64,000 bases of DNA from Megascapheus bottae. Taxonomy: Eukaryota; Chordata; Mammalia; Rodentia; Geomyidae. Positions within the stretch are counted from its first letter, which is position 1, and the number at the start of each line of letters is the position of its first letter. The stretch spans positions 189,001 through 253,000 of the forward strand of contig JANJXV010000160.1 of assembly GCA_024803745.1 (NCBI GenBank), read 5' to 3'. Under the pieces are notes generated by a model. That model was not told the origin of the DNA. It saw nothing but the letters and a program-made list of their open reading frames with translations, and made no database searches. Positions 47,314-58,480 of this stretch are shown piece after piece. Made by a program: the position numbers and the translations under genes.

Positions 47314-47809
47314 AACATTTTTAATTCTCTATTTTTATACAAAATAAACTTTTAATTCAGTAGAAGCTATATTTTAAATTCTGAGTGTAGGTCTCTTTCC
47401 TTGATGATGAACATACAGAGGGGTGTTGTCCCACATGTGAGTTCTTGGCCATGTTATCAGAGGGTAAAGAAACAATTCGATAAGCACTTTATCCTTAAAC
47501 TATCACATCTAGTGCATTACACACATTTCCCATGGATGATACTTGCAACCTCCCATGGGTTGGTGGAGACATCATTCCATCTTGAATCTCGGAGCGCTTG
47601 TAAAATCTCTCTTGCAGTTAAAGCAACCTGAATTGGGTTTTCAACTCCCTCCAGGCATCAGATATCGGATATGAAATTGGTATTAACTCTGAACTAGGTT
47701 GAAAGTTTCCTTTTGAAACTTTCAAAAGAGAAGGAGATGCAAACTTGAAAACCCAGGTTTTTTTTTCACTGCCTCACCCTTAAGCAATCCCAACCAGTTG
47801 GCTAGTGTT

Positions 47810-47880
47810 CGTTGTCATTTTACAGATGAGGAAACTGAGGCTCAGGAAGGTAGTTAGTAGAGGAAGCCACAACTTCTACC
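47810..47880 (-). mobile_element. MIR fragment
   Basis: TCATTTTACAGATGAGGAAA then CTGAGGCTCAGGAAGGTAGT, the antisense MIR core in nearly consensus form. Confidence 0.75.
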
Positions 47881-48418
47881 TCATTTTAATTCTAAAAAGG
47901 CATGATTTTCTTTTTTACCTTACTGTACCGGAGTCCATAAACAAACACCACACACCACAAGAAATGTGGAGTTCAGACAATAAGGAAGCGAACCAGAGGT
48001 GAAACCAAAGGCTCTCCTCTCTCACTGACTTCAACACACTGAACTCTCATGCTCCCTGAACCTTCTGGAGACTCCAGCCCATGCATGACCTCTTCCAGGC
48101 CAACTCCTTAACCTGAAGACCGCTCTTGAGGAATTGTGTGCTTCGTTTTGATGGGGGTACCCTCACTTGGTTCCTGGGGACATGGATGATAAGGAGATAC
48201 AAATGCACCGATTTCAAATTCCAGCCCTCCCTCCTCCCCAGATCTCTCACCTTGCTTCACAGATGTTTACAAGATGCTGGACTAGTACAGAGTGGCAAGG
48301 GGTGGGGTGTGCCTCACCAGCTGCTGCTCACATAGGACATTTTTTTATTCCATAGAGAAATGCATTTAGGGGGTATATGAAGGGCCCTTCAAGTAATCTA
48401 CATATACTAAGGGGTATG

Positions 48419-48475
48419 AGTGTGCGTGCATGCGTGTGTGTGCGTGCATGCGTGTGTGTGTATACACGAGTGTGT
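48419..48475. repeat. (TG)n/(TGCG)n microsatellite
   Basis: Two near-identical GTGCATGCGTGTGTGTGCG units followed by TGTGTATACACGAGTGTG. Alternating purine-pyrimidine with CpGs, Z-DNA type. Confidence 0.9.
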
Positions 48476-48869
48476 CATGGGGGTGGAAACTAATAGCAAT
48501 AGAACATCTGGAGCCCTCAAAATGGTATTCTTGTTCTTAGTTATTTATTTGCCTCACAGTTGCTAGCTAGGTACTCAACTGCTGGGGTCATGCGTGCCTC
48601 CAGCTCATTCATGTGCTGGTTACTGGTCAACATAGGGTCCTACATTAAGTCAGGGGCCTGCCCAAGTTGTGATACTCCACTGTGCACTTGCCTAGGGTCC
48701 CTGGCGATGAGAGGAAGTATCATACCCAGCTACAGTGCTGAATAAGTGAGTGAATGAATGAATCTCTACTGATGCTCAATGAAGGAAAACTGATGGTTTT
48801 AAAGCAAACCTAAATGGCTCAAATGGGGGTGCCAAATGTGTGCCACTGACTGAGATACTCAGGAACTCT

Positions 48870-48955
48870 TTCCAATCTGGCTGGCCTTTTATAGCAATTT
48901 CCTGATCTCCGCCTCTTAAGTAGCTAAATTTACAGGCATGAGCCATGCCCATCTC
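48870..48955 (-). mobile_element. B1-like SINE fragment
   Basis: CTGGCTGGCCTTTTATAGCA, CCTGATCTCCGCCTCTTAAG, TAGCTAAATTTACAGGCATG and AGCCATGCCCATC form an antisense B1 right part. Confidence 0.6.
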
Positions 48956-49199
48956 AAAATGGTGTTCTTAGTGTGTGATTGAGCCTAAGAAGACATCCAG
49001 GAAATAGCAAGGCTGAGATAATGTGGGCAGATAAAGGGGTTCAAGCGAGGGTCCCAATTCCCCAAGGCCAGGTACACTTACCAAAATACGATTCCAATAA
49101 AGGAGGATATTTGATTCCAACAAAAAAATTGCCTTTGCTGTTCAGTGAGGTAAAACTGATTCTTTTAAACTGAAGTGGCTAGACGTGGGCTGCATCGTC

Positions 49200-49310
49200 A
49201 GCCCTTTGCCTTTGCCTTTATTCATTCATCATTCACTTATTCAGAAACTTTTTTTTCCTGTACGTTAAATCTGTTCCTAGGAATAGAGACAAACTGCTAG
49301 CCCTGTAGCC
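49200..49310 (-). mobile_element. Possible L2 fragment
   Basis: TTATTCATTCATCATTCACT, ATTCAGAAAC and CTGTTCCTAGGAATAG resemble the antisense L2 end. Weak. Confidence 0.35.
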
Positions 49311-49469
49311 ATGTAATGATTTGGAATGTTTGCAATGGTTTCAAATTATTTCATTGGGATTTTTATAAGCCAGGGAAGCTGTGTTCCAATGTCTAAAAAA
49401 GTAGGCAACAAAATCACATCGCATGAATTTTAAAAGTTATTCCACCACTCATTCACAAAGAGCCTCCAT

Positions 49470-49605
49470 TTCCACATCTGCTAAGCAAGCAAATGAAAAT
49501 TCCCCAGGGTGGTAGTAAGGATTAAATAGTAAACAACAACCATTCAGTGTTAGCAGTGTGCTTAGTTATAATAAGTACTTAACTTTTAGTTATTACTACC
49601 CACTA
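49470..49605 (+). mobile_element. MIR fragment
   Basis: TTTCCACATCTGCTAAGCAA, then GTGGTAGTAAGGATTAAATA, CAGTGTTAGCAGTG and AATAAGTACTTAACTTTTAG follow the MIR 3' half. Confidence 0.55.
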
Positions 49606-49918
49606 GAATATTCTACCTGAATACAAGTTGCTTCTCAGCACTTGGTCTAGAGTGACAAATGTTAGTCCTAACTCTCAAATACAAGCTCTTTATTTTCTAA
49701 TGAGGAGCTTTGCTAAAAGAAAAAATAAAATGAAAAGAAATCCCATGGAAGGAAAAGTGACGGTTCTTCATTTAAATCTAGGAAAGCTTGATTAAGTCTC
49801 TTATAAGGCAGGAAAACAAAGGGCACATGAGGATGAATAAGAATAAACCCAAAATGGCACATATTTTCTCTAGATCTTCATAGATGGATATGAGAAACTG
49901 CTAAGGACTGAGGCATTT

Positions 49919-50108
49919 TTATTTATTTATTTTTTTATTGTAATTAGTAAAAGGGTCACATGATATTTGCCAGATAGAAGGTGCATTAATTCACATACAT
50001 TGATACCCTTTCACATGTCTTGGTACCCATTTCTCTCCCCCCCCACACCCCCTACCCGTCTTGGTTTTCCCCCCTTCCCTATCAAATTTCAAATATCCAA
50101 ATACAAAT
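49919..50108 (-). mobile_element. LINE-1 3' end, copy 4, with exact TSD
   Basis: An exact 15-bp target-site duplication AGGACTGAGGCATTT at 49904-49918 and 50109-50123 encloses 190 bp. On the minus strand the insert is the LINE-1 tail: polypurine block, CACCTTCTATCTGGCAAATA, ATTACAATAAAAAAAT and an A-rich tail. This defines copy ends precisely and proves a severely 5'-truncated retrotransposition event, young enough for an unmutated duplication. Confidence 0.9.
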
Positions 50109-50129
50109 AGGACTGAGGCATTTACACAT

Positions 50130-50400
50130 AGACTAGAGCTTGAGACCCTTAGGGGAGGAACCCTAAGGTGTAACTTCTCTGAACACTATAGACACTTATT
50201 GAAATACTATTTAAGGAAATGGAAACATGTTGTTGATATTGGTAGTGGTGGTACTGGTATTTGATTTTACTTTCATTTTTTTCTGGGGGGAGTAGAGAGG
50301 GATTGTAAAAAGGGAGAGAGAGAGAATGAGCAAATCCAACTATACTATTCAGTATACACTATGCGGAAAATGACCTATGAACTAGTGGGTGGGGATGGCA
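50130..50400. other. Short unique stretch
   Basis: No gene; a GGT/GTGG repeat at 50240-50258 and GA-run at 50314-50325. Confidence 0.4.
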
Positions 50401-50407
50401 GGGGGAA

Positions 50408-50560
50408 ACTGAGGAAAGGGGAGTAAAGGGAAGGGAAGGGAAGGGAAGGGAAGGGAAGAGAAGGGAAGGGAAGGGAAAGGAAGGGAAAGGAAAGGAAAGG
50501 AAAGGAAAGGAAAGGAAAGGAAAGGAAAGAAAAGAAAAGGAAAGGAAAGGAAAGGAAAGG
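50408..50560. repeat. (AAGGG)n to (AAAGG)n pentanucleotide tract
   Basis: Pure purine on this strand from about 50412 apart from one T, changing from AAGGG to AAAGG units at about 50476. About 28 units. It abuts the 5' end of the next SINE exactly. Confidence 0.95.
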
Positions 50561-50740
50561 GCTGAGAATGTGGCCTGGTGGTAGAGTGCTGGCCTAACAT
50601 GCACGAAACCCTGGGTTTGATAACTCAGTACCACATCAACGGAAAAAGCCAGATGTTACTTTGTGGCTGCAGTGGTAACCTTGAGCACAAAGAGTCTCAA
50701 GGCCCAGGTCCTGAGTTCAAACCCAAGGACAGTCCCACAA
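50561..50740 (+). mobile_element. Dimeric tRNA-like SINE (family A)
   Basis: Plus copy: GCTGAGAATGTGGCCTGGTG (A box TGGCCTGGTGG), CTGGGTTTGATAACTCAGTA (decayed B box), GCTGCAGTGGTAACCTTGAG, GTCCTGAGTTCAAACCCAAG. Diverged relative to the 47 and 58 kb copies. Confidence 0.85.
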
Positions 50741-50874
50741 CTACTACTTGGCCACCGGGGTTAAGTTTTGAACACCACCTGACTCCAGAGTTTTGTGTTC
50801 CACCCTGGGCACCAATTCTTCGAATCTTAATTAAATGGTTGTAAATCTGTCAGGGAAGCAAATCACGTGGCCTT

Positions 50875-50945
50875 CGGCACAATGCCGAAACGACACCTGA
50901 CACATAGTAGATGTCTAAGACACAATGAATGAGTGAATGAATGAA
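50875..50945 (+). mobile_element. MIR/L2-like 3' end
   Basis: ACACCTGACACATAGTAGAT, GTCTAAGACACAATGAATGA and repeated GAATGA. Confidence 0.5.
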
Positions 50946-50989
50946 ATACAGACTCCACGAGTACTTCTTCCTCCTCCTCTACGACCTCT

Positions 50990-51420
50990 AAGGAAGTAGT
51001 GAGGCTTGGATTCTCATGCCTTCTCTTTGAATCTGAATTTTCTTTTGTTCTTTGCATCCAATCTGTCCAAATGACATGCAAGCGTGGCTCCGTCCGTGAA
51101 GAATTCAGATCCTTAGATTTTAAAACAAACACTGTCTCCCCTAAATCACTGCAATGGATTTGCCTGGGAAAGTGTGTGTCAGAGGGGTCTTTGCCCCCTT
51201 TGTGACCGCTACGGCCATGAGAAAACTTCACTGGTGATTACAGGATATTTGAGCCCTGGGATTATCTGGTGATTAGACTCCTTCTGGTGGCAAAGCTGTC
51301 TCCTAACAAGATTAATTTGGGGGCAACAAGAGGGTAATTATTAATGTATCCGGAAGGCGGCTCCAAGCACTGTTTCCCCAATGAGAGCAGATCTTTATTT
51401 ATAGCTTCCTCTCAGGAGGA
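50990..51420. promoter_or_regulatory. Candidate conserved noncoding element
   Basis: Repeat-free with CpGs retained (GTGGCTCCGTCCGTGAAG; GACCGCTACGGCC) and clustered TAAT/GATTA sites: GGTGATTAC near 51233, GGGATTATC at 51258-51266, GGTGATTAG near 51268, AAGATTAATTT near 51309, GTAATTATTAATG near 51335. OTX/PITX- and homeodomain-like. No open frame runs through. Inference only. Confidence 0.4.
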
Positions 51421-51429
51421 ACATGGTAC

Positions 51430-51485
51430 AGGGAGAGGGAGGGAGGGAGGGAGAGAGGAAGAGACAGAGAGAGAGAGAGAGAACA
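51430..51485. repeat. (GGGA)n/(GA)n purine tract
   Basis: GGGAGGGAGGGAGGGAG then GA repeats. Confidence 0.9.
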
Positions 51486-51489
51486 CCAG

Positions 51490-52450
51490 ACCAAGGTGCA
51501 CTCACAGAACTTGGAGGATAATTGATTGCTTCAAGTTCAAGGACTTTTGCAGTAAGCAAGAGCCTTTCAGACTCCCAGCATCCTCTGCTCAGGCAGTAGG
51601 CCAATGACAAAAGATCCACCATGAGCCCCCTGCCCGTGTCCCCTCCACCACTGCCTCCTTATGGACTTCCCCACTCTGTCCCCCTATCTCTATCTCCCCC
51701 CTCTGCCTCCATCTCTTGGCTCTTGTCCTGTCTACCACACCATGGCTGGAAAGACTTTGGGAAAAAAAAAACAACAACAGACACACCATGCATCTCCTCT
51801 CCAATGACCAGCTCCCATTGCAATCAGAACAAAGCCTGATCCCCAGGAAACCACAAAGCCCTACTGGGCATGGCCCCCAATATTTCCTCAACCTTATCTC
51901 CTCTCCCACTGCAACCCACTTCCCTCCTGCTCTGCCAGACCAGTCACCAGCAGCAACTAAACACAAAGAGCAACGCACACAGCACCCTTTTAAGCACGGC
52001 CATCCTTCGTTTGTCCTGCTTTGCTTTCCCTCTTAACACAGGCTGGCACGCCGAGTGGCTGCCTCTTCTGAGTGTTCTGTACAGGACTTCACAAACTCTC
52101 AGTAAGCCAGTCCTGAGCCATTCCTTGTAGGAGGATTCCCTCCCTGCCCCTGGCTGCAGAATTTTGTTCAGCCAATCAATACATAACCTTGTTTATTGTG
52201 TGTTGCTCTTTAAAGACCTTTTATCTAATACACTGTGATTCATGAACGTTGAACTGTGGTTGGCAGCCACATAACTCAGGGCTGAACGAAGCTTATCTTG
52301 CATTTCAGCACTGTGTCAGGGAAACTTGAAACAGTAAGCTCATGGACAGAAAACACAGGGAAGGCGAGCATCACAGTCCGGTCACATGTGTCTAAGGGTG
52401 GGCAAAGAAAAGGATGAAAGGCGAGTGTCCGTGACTCCCTCCTGGACTTT
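51490..52450. other. Unique sequence, no gene seen
   Basis: C-rich at 51625-51720. A 129-codon minus frame and 106-codon plus frame overlap and are unsupported. Confidence 0.45.
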
Positions 52451-52454
52451 GAGA

Positions 52455-52670
52455 AGCTTAGGAGGCTGAGATCTGAGGTTCCACGTTCAAATCCAGCCTG
52501 GGCAGACAAATCCAAGAAAGTCTTTTCTCCAATTAAGCAATAAAAAGTTGCAATTAGGGGCACAGCTGAAGTAGTTGAGCACCAACCCTGAGCCTCCTCC
52601 ATCCACCAAAAACCAGCAAACAAACCTTGGAGAGAATGTGTGACTGAGTTCAAGCTCTAATACTGGCATC
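52455..52670 (+). mobile_element. Composite SINE (family B), 5'-truncated
   Basis: GAAGCTTAGGAGGCTGAGAT, CTGAGGTTCCACGTTCAAAT, CCAGCCTGGGCAGACAAATC, TTTTCTCCAATTAAGC and GAGTTCAAGCTCTAATACTG. The first part of the 7SL head is missing. Confidence 0.75.
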
Positions 52671-52679
52671 AAAGAACAA

Positions 52680-53090
52680 GACAAGTAACCAAAAAACCAT
52701 ATACTTTTTTAAAAAATACTATGCCTCGAGATATATGTTTTCATAATTTGTTTCCAAGAGACCATTTTTTTTTGGTAAAATGATTGCACACGGTGATCTT
52801 ATCATTTGTTTGAAATCTACAAATAAAACTTTTTAACAACATAAAAACAAATGGACATTCAAGTGTGGAGTAGTAAAACTGGTAGAACATGGAGACTAAC
52901 GCCTCCCTCTTGAACCTCAGCCCGGCCCAGCAGAACTACATGCATGTCTGTAAAAGGCTGCAGCAGTGCGTTGGGCATTGATCTGGGTGTTACCAATAAC
53001 AAGGCAATTCCAAGACAGACATGTCCAATATAGAGTCTGCAAGCCGTGAAAATGGATCTGTATCTCTTATCATCAGTACATGATCTGAGT
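52680..53090. other. Unique sequence
   Basis: No element recognised; AT-rich. Confidence 0.4.
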
Positions 53091-53094
53091 CCCC

Positions 53095-53180
53095 CACCAG
53101 AATATAAACTCTGAGGGATTATGTTTGCCACTATTTCTATTCACTGTTACATCTTCAACTGCTAGAACACAACTCTTAAC
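53095..53180 (+). mobile_element. L2/old LINE 3' fragment
   Basis: CCAGAATATAAACTCTGAGG, TTCTATTCACTGTTACATC and CAACTGCTAGAACACAAC follow the widespread LINE tail. Confidence 0.5.
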
Positions 53181-53504
53181 CAATGTTGGCTGCCTTAGGA
53201 AGCCTGAGGCTCTGTAGTCCAAACACAGACAACACCGAGAACATTTCCATAATTTGTAAATGTGCAGCGAGGCAGCAGGCATACACTGGGGAGGATCTTG
53301 AAGAATTGTCAGCCAGGTAAGTGGTGAATGTTGTAGGTGAGAAGCAAAAGCTCAGAGAAGGACATGGATGACCCAAGAAGACACACAGTTCAGTTGGAGC
53401 CGGAGAAACCTTCCTTTCCTAAGCCATGGCTCAGGCTTTCCTTCTGTTTTTGCTATCGGCCAGCACCTTAGAGATGGAATCTCCCTTATTACTGGGACGT
53501 CTCA

Positions 53505-53570
53505 GGGCATCTGGCTTTGTGGTTCAGAACAAAGTGAGCGTTCAATAAATGCTGACAGATCAGATTACAG
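53505..53570 (+). mobile_element. L2/MIR 3' tip
   Basis: GAACAAAGTGAGCGTTCAAT then AAATGCTGACAGATCAG. Confidence 0.4.
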
Positions 53571-53779
53571 GAAAGGAAAGGAGAATTCCCAGAAGATCAA
53601 AAGGCAGCCTGCACTTTCAGCTAAAGTCAATCACACCACCTGGAAGGACTGACTTAATTTTGAAGCGTTAACTCTCACTGGAGAAAAGTTCATGAGGAAG
53701 AAAGTAGGACTCTACCTACATGACTTCCAAGGAATGAAAAAGTAAACTCCAATTGGCTATAAAATGAACAAGAGAATGA

Positions 53780-53802
53780 GTGTGCGTGTGTGTGCGTGTG
53801 TA
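53780..53802. repeat. Short (GT)n
   Basis: GTGTGCGTGTGTGTGCGTGTGT, about 11 units. Confidence 0.85.
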
Positions 53803-53989
53803 TTTACTGACTTGGACAACAGAAAAGTCCAGAATTAGGATGGATTTCAAGTGTGGTTTGCTACAGAGAGCCAAAACAGAGTTGAGTTTACTGTTTTGCA
53901 GCTCTGTTTCTCTGCAGTTCTCTTATCCATGTCTGCACAGTGGTTTCCATCATTGTAGAGTCCCAGAGAAAAGCACTGTACACTCCATG

Positions 53990-54115
53990 GTCCTCACCAA
54001 ATATCCAAGATTCACTATGATTGGATGGGCTTATGTCACTCATCTACCCTTGAACCAATCACCTACACCAGAGAAGGGTTAGAAGCTGTTGATTGGCTGG
54101 GCTGAGTCATAGTCC
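53990..54115 (-). mobile_element. Probable ancient repeat with CCAAT boxes
   Basis: GATTGGATGGGCTTATGTCA, CTTGAACCAATCACCTACAC, then GTTGATTGGCTGGGCTGAGT CATAG. Three CCAAT/ATTGG motifs with this spacing recur in an old mammalian interspersed repeat (class not certain). Confidence 0.4.
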
Positions 54116-54119
54116 ATAA

Positions 54120-57100
54120 ACATAGTGTCAGATAGAAAGAGGGGTAGGGAAATGACCTCCACAAAATGATCACTCTTTCAGTACACTAAGTAGTTAGGCG
54201 AGGCTAAACAGCTTCCAGGGACTCTCAAAATAGGAACAGAATTTGAGAAACGGCTAGTTAAAAAAATAATTTTCCCTACCAAACATTATTGTTCCACATC
54301 TCTTGCTAAAGTATGGGGATATAGAGTTAAAAATCTTGATCTTTCTTTCCTTTTTTTCCTTCCTTCCTTCCTTTCCTTTCCTTCCTGTCTCTCTTTTCTC
54401 TATCAATTATAACATAAAAGTATTTTCAGAATAGTTAAGACTAGACTAGGCAAACTCAAGCCTGTTGCAAAGAAAATATCATCCACGTATATAAAAACTG
54501 AAATAAGAGAGAAAAAAAGAAGGCTTGATCTATACCCACACAAAAGAAATAAATAGCATTGTTTTGGTGTCGTTTTTCTCCTAACATCCTCTCTTTGAAT
54601 ATCATACATATACAAGAGGAGGAAAAAAATCTGCAATGATAAGTGAACTCCTTGGCAGAGTTCTTCTAGTCCTGTAATATCCGACAGGTTCATGAATGCC
54701 ATGGACGGAACCAACCATTTTCTCCATTCCCTTCTGCATGTCTTCATTCCACTGAAGACGGCCTCACACCCAGACAGACTTCTAACACTTTCTCGTCCTG
54801 CTCTTGTCAGACAGTGACTCTGCTGCTGAGCGTTCTGGCAGAGCAGGCACACTGTGGACAGGAGCCTCTCCTTTTCCCACTGATACCCGCTGCAAAGAAA
54901 GCTTTTTATATCACTTCTGAGACACTTGTTTAAGGTTTGTGCTGAAGTCTGCAAACCAAGCAGACAAGTGCTCAGATTCAGAACTCAGCAATCCCAGCAA
55001 CGATGAGCTGTGGGGAGTTGGGGATTGTCGGAACTCATGGGATGTTGGAATCTATGTGGGTTCCATTACATGATGAGGCTTGTTCAGGCAGGGAACCCGA
55101 GGGGGCCCCTATGCTGTGTGATGGGATGACAGAAAGAAGTGCCTAGCACCAACCCCAGGAATAGACAACATGGTAGATAACAGTGAAGAGTTCTTTTAGA
55201 ATGTAGCAGCAAGAAAGAGGTGCCGGATATGTGTGGTCATTTATTAGTTGTTTTTTTTTTTTTCAAATTCGCTCAAGGAGGGGAAAAAAGTGAGGTGCAG
55301 ATGGATTGGCTAGTGTATCTGACAAAAATAAAAAGAGGACTGGTTTGAGGCAGGAATGGATCCAAGGATGAAATTGTGGGTGTGAGCACTGTGTCTCTCC
55401 ATCTCTTAGATGGAGTGGCCTGGACTTATGTTCATGTTCCGCACAGGCTTTCTCCAAGTGGAGGGAAATGTTTGGGGTCCCCCGGGGATCCCAGTCACCA
55501 TTCTTCATTCAGCTTTGTGATATGCAATGCTTTCTTCTCTAGCAGAAATTCTAGGGAATTGCCAGAGGAGTGCTCTGATTGGCCTGGCTTAAGTAGAAAA
55601 CCAACTTTTGGAACTAGAGGACTGGGGTGGCATGACATGTCAGTCTTGGGGTGCACATCTTCCTTAAGAGTAAGGCCGCCCAATTTAGCACGTAAAAAGT
55701 TACAGTGTAAGTATGGATTACACGTGATTCCTTCTCGGGGAGAAATCTGAAACAGGGTGTCTTATGCTTTCTGAACAGTAACTGGGAAAATCACCAGGTT
55801 CCCCTGCCAGGGAAGAGAAGGATTAATTTATAAAGCGCATACATTGGGTAAACCAAGAAACTATTGTCCTTTGGCTCCGTTTCTCTTGGACTTTTTTTTC
55901 CCCATGCTGATAAGAACTTACAATTTGATGGAGAAAACTAGAAACTATGAACCAATGCTTATCTGCTTAAAAAAAATAGAAAAAAGCTCCAGAGATTATG
56001 AGTTTGGTGGGATGTTAATAGTTCTTAAGTATAAAAGGAGTCCTGTGACCCAAAAGGCTTTAAGGAAAGAGGGGATGAACTCAGCTAATCAAATTTATCT
56101 GCTATGAGACTGTCCATTTCCAGAGTGAATTTCCCAGGGGGAAAAGGACCATGGAAACGCTTCACACAGAACAGCTTTCTGGGACTTGGATTTTGCAGAA
56201 ATCATAACAAGGGCCGGGGCCAAGTGCTAACTAGCTTTATCATTAATGGGATGGATATGACACACTAAATCCTCTAGATTACTCCAGGGTATGTTTAAAG
56301 ACAAAATAAGAGGAAGTATTGATTCCAACTGTTTTCAACCATAACTAAGATGCAGGGATTGCAATGCCTCCTCCATACAAATAAAAATGTCCATCACCCA
56401 AACACGTGGACGTGTGTCCTAGACAGCCTGGCCAAGCCAAGTTCCATCATCTTTTTTTTTTTGCTTTGTGTATTAGCTCCTAAATTATACCTCCCAGAAT
56501 GCATTGCATCAGGAAATGGCACCAATTTCTTTTGCACTCAAAGAAGGGCGCTCTCCCACTTTAGACATACCTCCCATCCCACAGATCTCTAATTTTTAGT
56601 GCTTAGATTTTGTTTTTGTCTAACATCTGGCCTGTCTTTTATTTTCACAAATTCACAGAAATCAAGAGCTGGAGGGTTGGGAGTAAAAGGCTTTTATTCC
56701 TCTCTGCTGCTACTGTTTTGTACTTTTCTCAATGACACAGTATTCTGCATTCCCAAGGAGCTCTCGGCTTCTTATTTTAATGCTTGTCAACCTCTGCCCC
56801 TCTGCCAAGTTTCTTCTAAGGAACAGCATCCAGAATGCTTCCATTTCCTTTGTACACCCCCCCCTCAATTCTCCACATTCTGTTTGCTTCTCCACATCCC
56901 ATTGAAAATTGGATACTGGGAGTTGCCTGCTATGATAATGAACCATTCATGTTTCAACTTGAAAAGGCATTTAAGATACCTGTTTTCATTAGTAATTATA
57001 GATAATTGCTATGGTGGATAGTTTTTTCCCCCTTTAATTATGGTACAGAAAAAAAAGTCTTTAAGAAATGGAGCAATTAATTTCCTGAAACCTTACTGAG

Positions 57101-57235
57101 AGCAAAGTATGATGTTAGCTCTCACTTTGGGAAGTATTTGTATGTAATTGGGCTTGGCTGCTTGCAAGGGCAGGGTGGGGGGGGAGAAGTAAATTATATT
57201 CTAGAATCATCTCTATCATATCTCAGACATGAATG
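54120..57235. other. Unique sequence, no gene seen
   Basis: Includes the longest repeat-free open frame of the window (183 codons, minus, 54403-54954), which shows no domain, no signal or splice sites I recognise, and a length expected about once by chance in six frames of 64 kb. Also a TTCC-rich run (54343-54400), T-runs at 55249-55263 and 56452-56463, and no recognised transposons. Confidence 0.5.
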
Positions 57236-57239
57236 ACTA

Positions 57240-57425
57240 TTTTTAATATTTTTTGCCTGAGTTCACTCATTCATTCTACAAACACATGTTGAATGATTTT
57301 CGTGGGCCAGTAGCCTTATCAAACACTGAAAGTGCAATGACTACTTATTCATCTACTTATTCATTCAACAATTAGATAATTGCTATGCACAAAGCACTAG
57401 TATTTAAAAACAGATTGCAATTGTG
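57240..57425 (-). mobile_element. L2 3' end (antisense)
   Basis: GAGTTCACTCATTCATTCTA, CAAACACATGTTGAATGATT, then TTATTCATTCAACAATTAGA, TGCTATGCACAAAGCACTAG. Confidence 0.5.
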
Positions 57426-57619
57426 AAGGTTCGGTATGACTAGGCAAATCAGCTCTCCTAAGGGGGAAAAAATGTTCCTGTTGTCTGAGTTTGTATTCCA
57501 CATCTAAGGTGGTTTTTTTTTAAATTGCATTTACATCAGGAGCAATCTACATACTTATCGAGAGTAAGAAAGTGGTTACATGAATCATTGCAATCTACAG
57601 CCATTAATAAGCAGATAAA

Positions 57620-57700
57620 AGGTATTGTTATATATAGGATATAGGATAGGTGTGTATAAATGTGTTTATATAAGTATGTATGTGAGATATACATATATAA
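57620..57700. repeat. TA-rich stretch (left flank of LTR)
   Basis: GATATAGGATATAGG and TATGTATGTGAGATATACATATATAA. Confidence 0.7.
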
Positions 57701-58233
57701 TGAAATGGGGAGGCTGGGTCCAGTCGGGGCCATCTTGGCCATATAGTAGACAGGGAATTGGGTTTAATTGATGCTATCTTATCTTCATGGTGGAGGAAGG
57801 TGATATCCTACCTCCTAGGGGAGAGGCCTGCCTGAATTCCTAGAGACTGGGGTGGAGACCTGGATGACAGGTGAGTGGACCTGTCAGTCCTATGCCTTGA
57901 ACTTGAGAGACTCTTGAGTTTCCTGTGACCCTGCTCCTGACACTACTTTGACCAAGACCAGTTAAGGTGCCCTGACACCAAGCCTTATGTCCTGTGTCTC
58001 CTGGCTCCTGGCGCTTCTCCAGTCACCACGGCATCCTACTTCAGCTCTCCTTTGGGGTTGATCTGGCTTGTCGGTATTGTTTTTCTATTCTTCCTTTCCT
58101 CCCCTGCTCTCATGGCTCAGTTTTCTGACAGTGTTAAGTATATTTGAGGGGCTACAAGTCTTTGTGACAAGACCTGGCTCTCCAATAAAGAATCCCAATT
58201 CAGCTGCTCAAAATGTGGCTTCTCTGTTTCTCA
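57701..58233 (+). mobile_element. Candidate solo LTR, class I (gammaretrovirus-like) ERV
   Basis: The segment begins TGAAATGGGG and ends in TTTCTCA. Its right end has LTR order: a TATA-like GTATATTT at 58138-58145, a poly(A) signal CCAATAAAG at 58182-58190, and a U5-like stretch with GCTGCTCAAAATGTGGCTTC and TCTGTTTCTC that resembles gammaretroviral U5. Length of about 530 bp suits a solo LTR. It sits between two TA-rich tracts. I found no convincing target-site duplication, no primer-binding site and no internal retroviral sequence, so the identity is inferred. Confidence 0.45.
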
Positions 58234-58249
58234 AGATTTATAACAATAG

Positions 58250-58466
58250 AAAAAAGAAATATATATCTCACACATATCCTATATATCTCAGCACATCACA
58301 TGTATCTTATATATATACTATATATGCACATAAGACACATATCATATGTATGATATACACCCAATGTACAGCATGCATTTCTTCTAAGGTCATATGATAT
58401 ATGCTATAGTGGCTATCATATATATACATATGATAAAGATAAGTTATATATGTAATTATAGATATT
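58250..58466. repeat. (TA/CATA)n AT-rich low-complexity tract
   Basis: Degenerate TATA/CATA repeats such as TATATATCTCACACATATCC and CATATGATATATGC, mixed with palindromic bits. Confidence 0.85.
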
Positions 58467-58480
58467 AAATTCCTGAATGG

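Noticed and set aside
50359..50634. Minus-strand frame rich in Pro-Phe-Leu-Ser
   Set aside because: Translation of the AAGGG/AAAGG tract.
54403..54954. Minus-strand open frame of 183 codons as a gene
   Set aside because: No domain or homologous motif; one open frame of that length is expected by chance in six frames of 64 kb, and no splice or promoter context was seen.
55249..55510. Processed pseudogene behind a 15-base T-run
   Set aside because: No reverse poly(A) signal inside, no gene-like sequence on the minus strand, and no flanking duplication found.
56452..56600. Retroposon behind a T-run at 56452
   Set aside because: The sequence to its right does not match either SINE family or a known gene.
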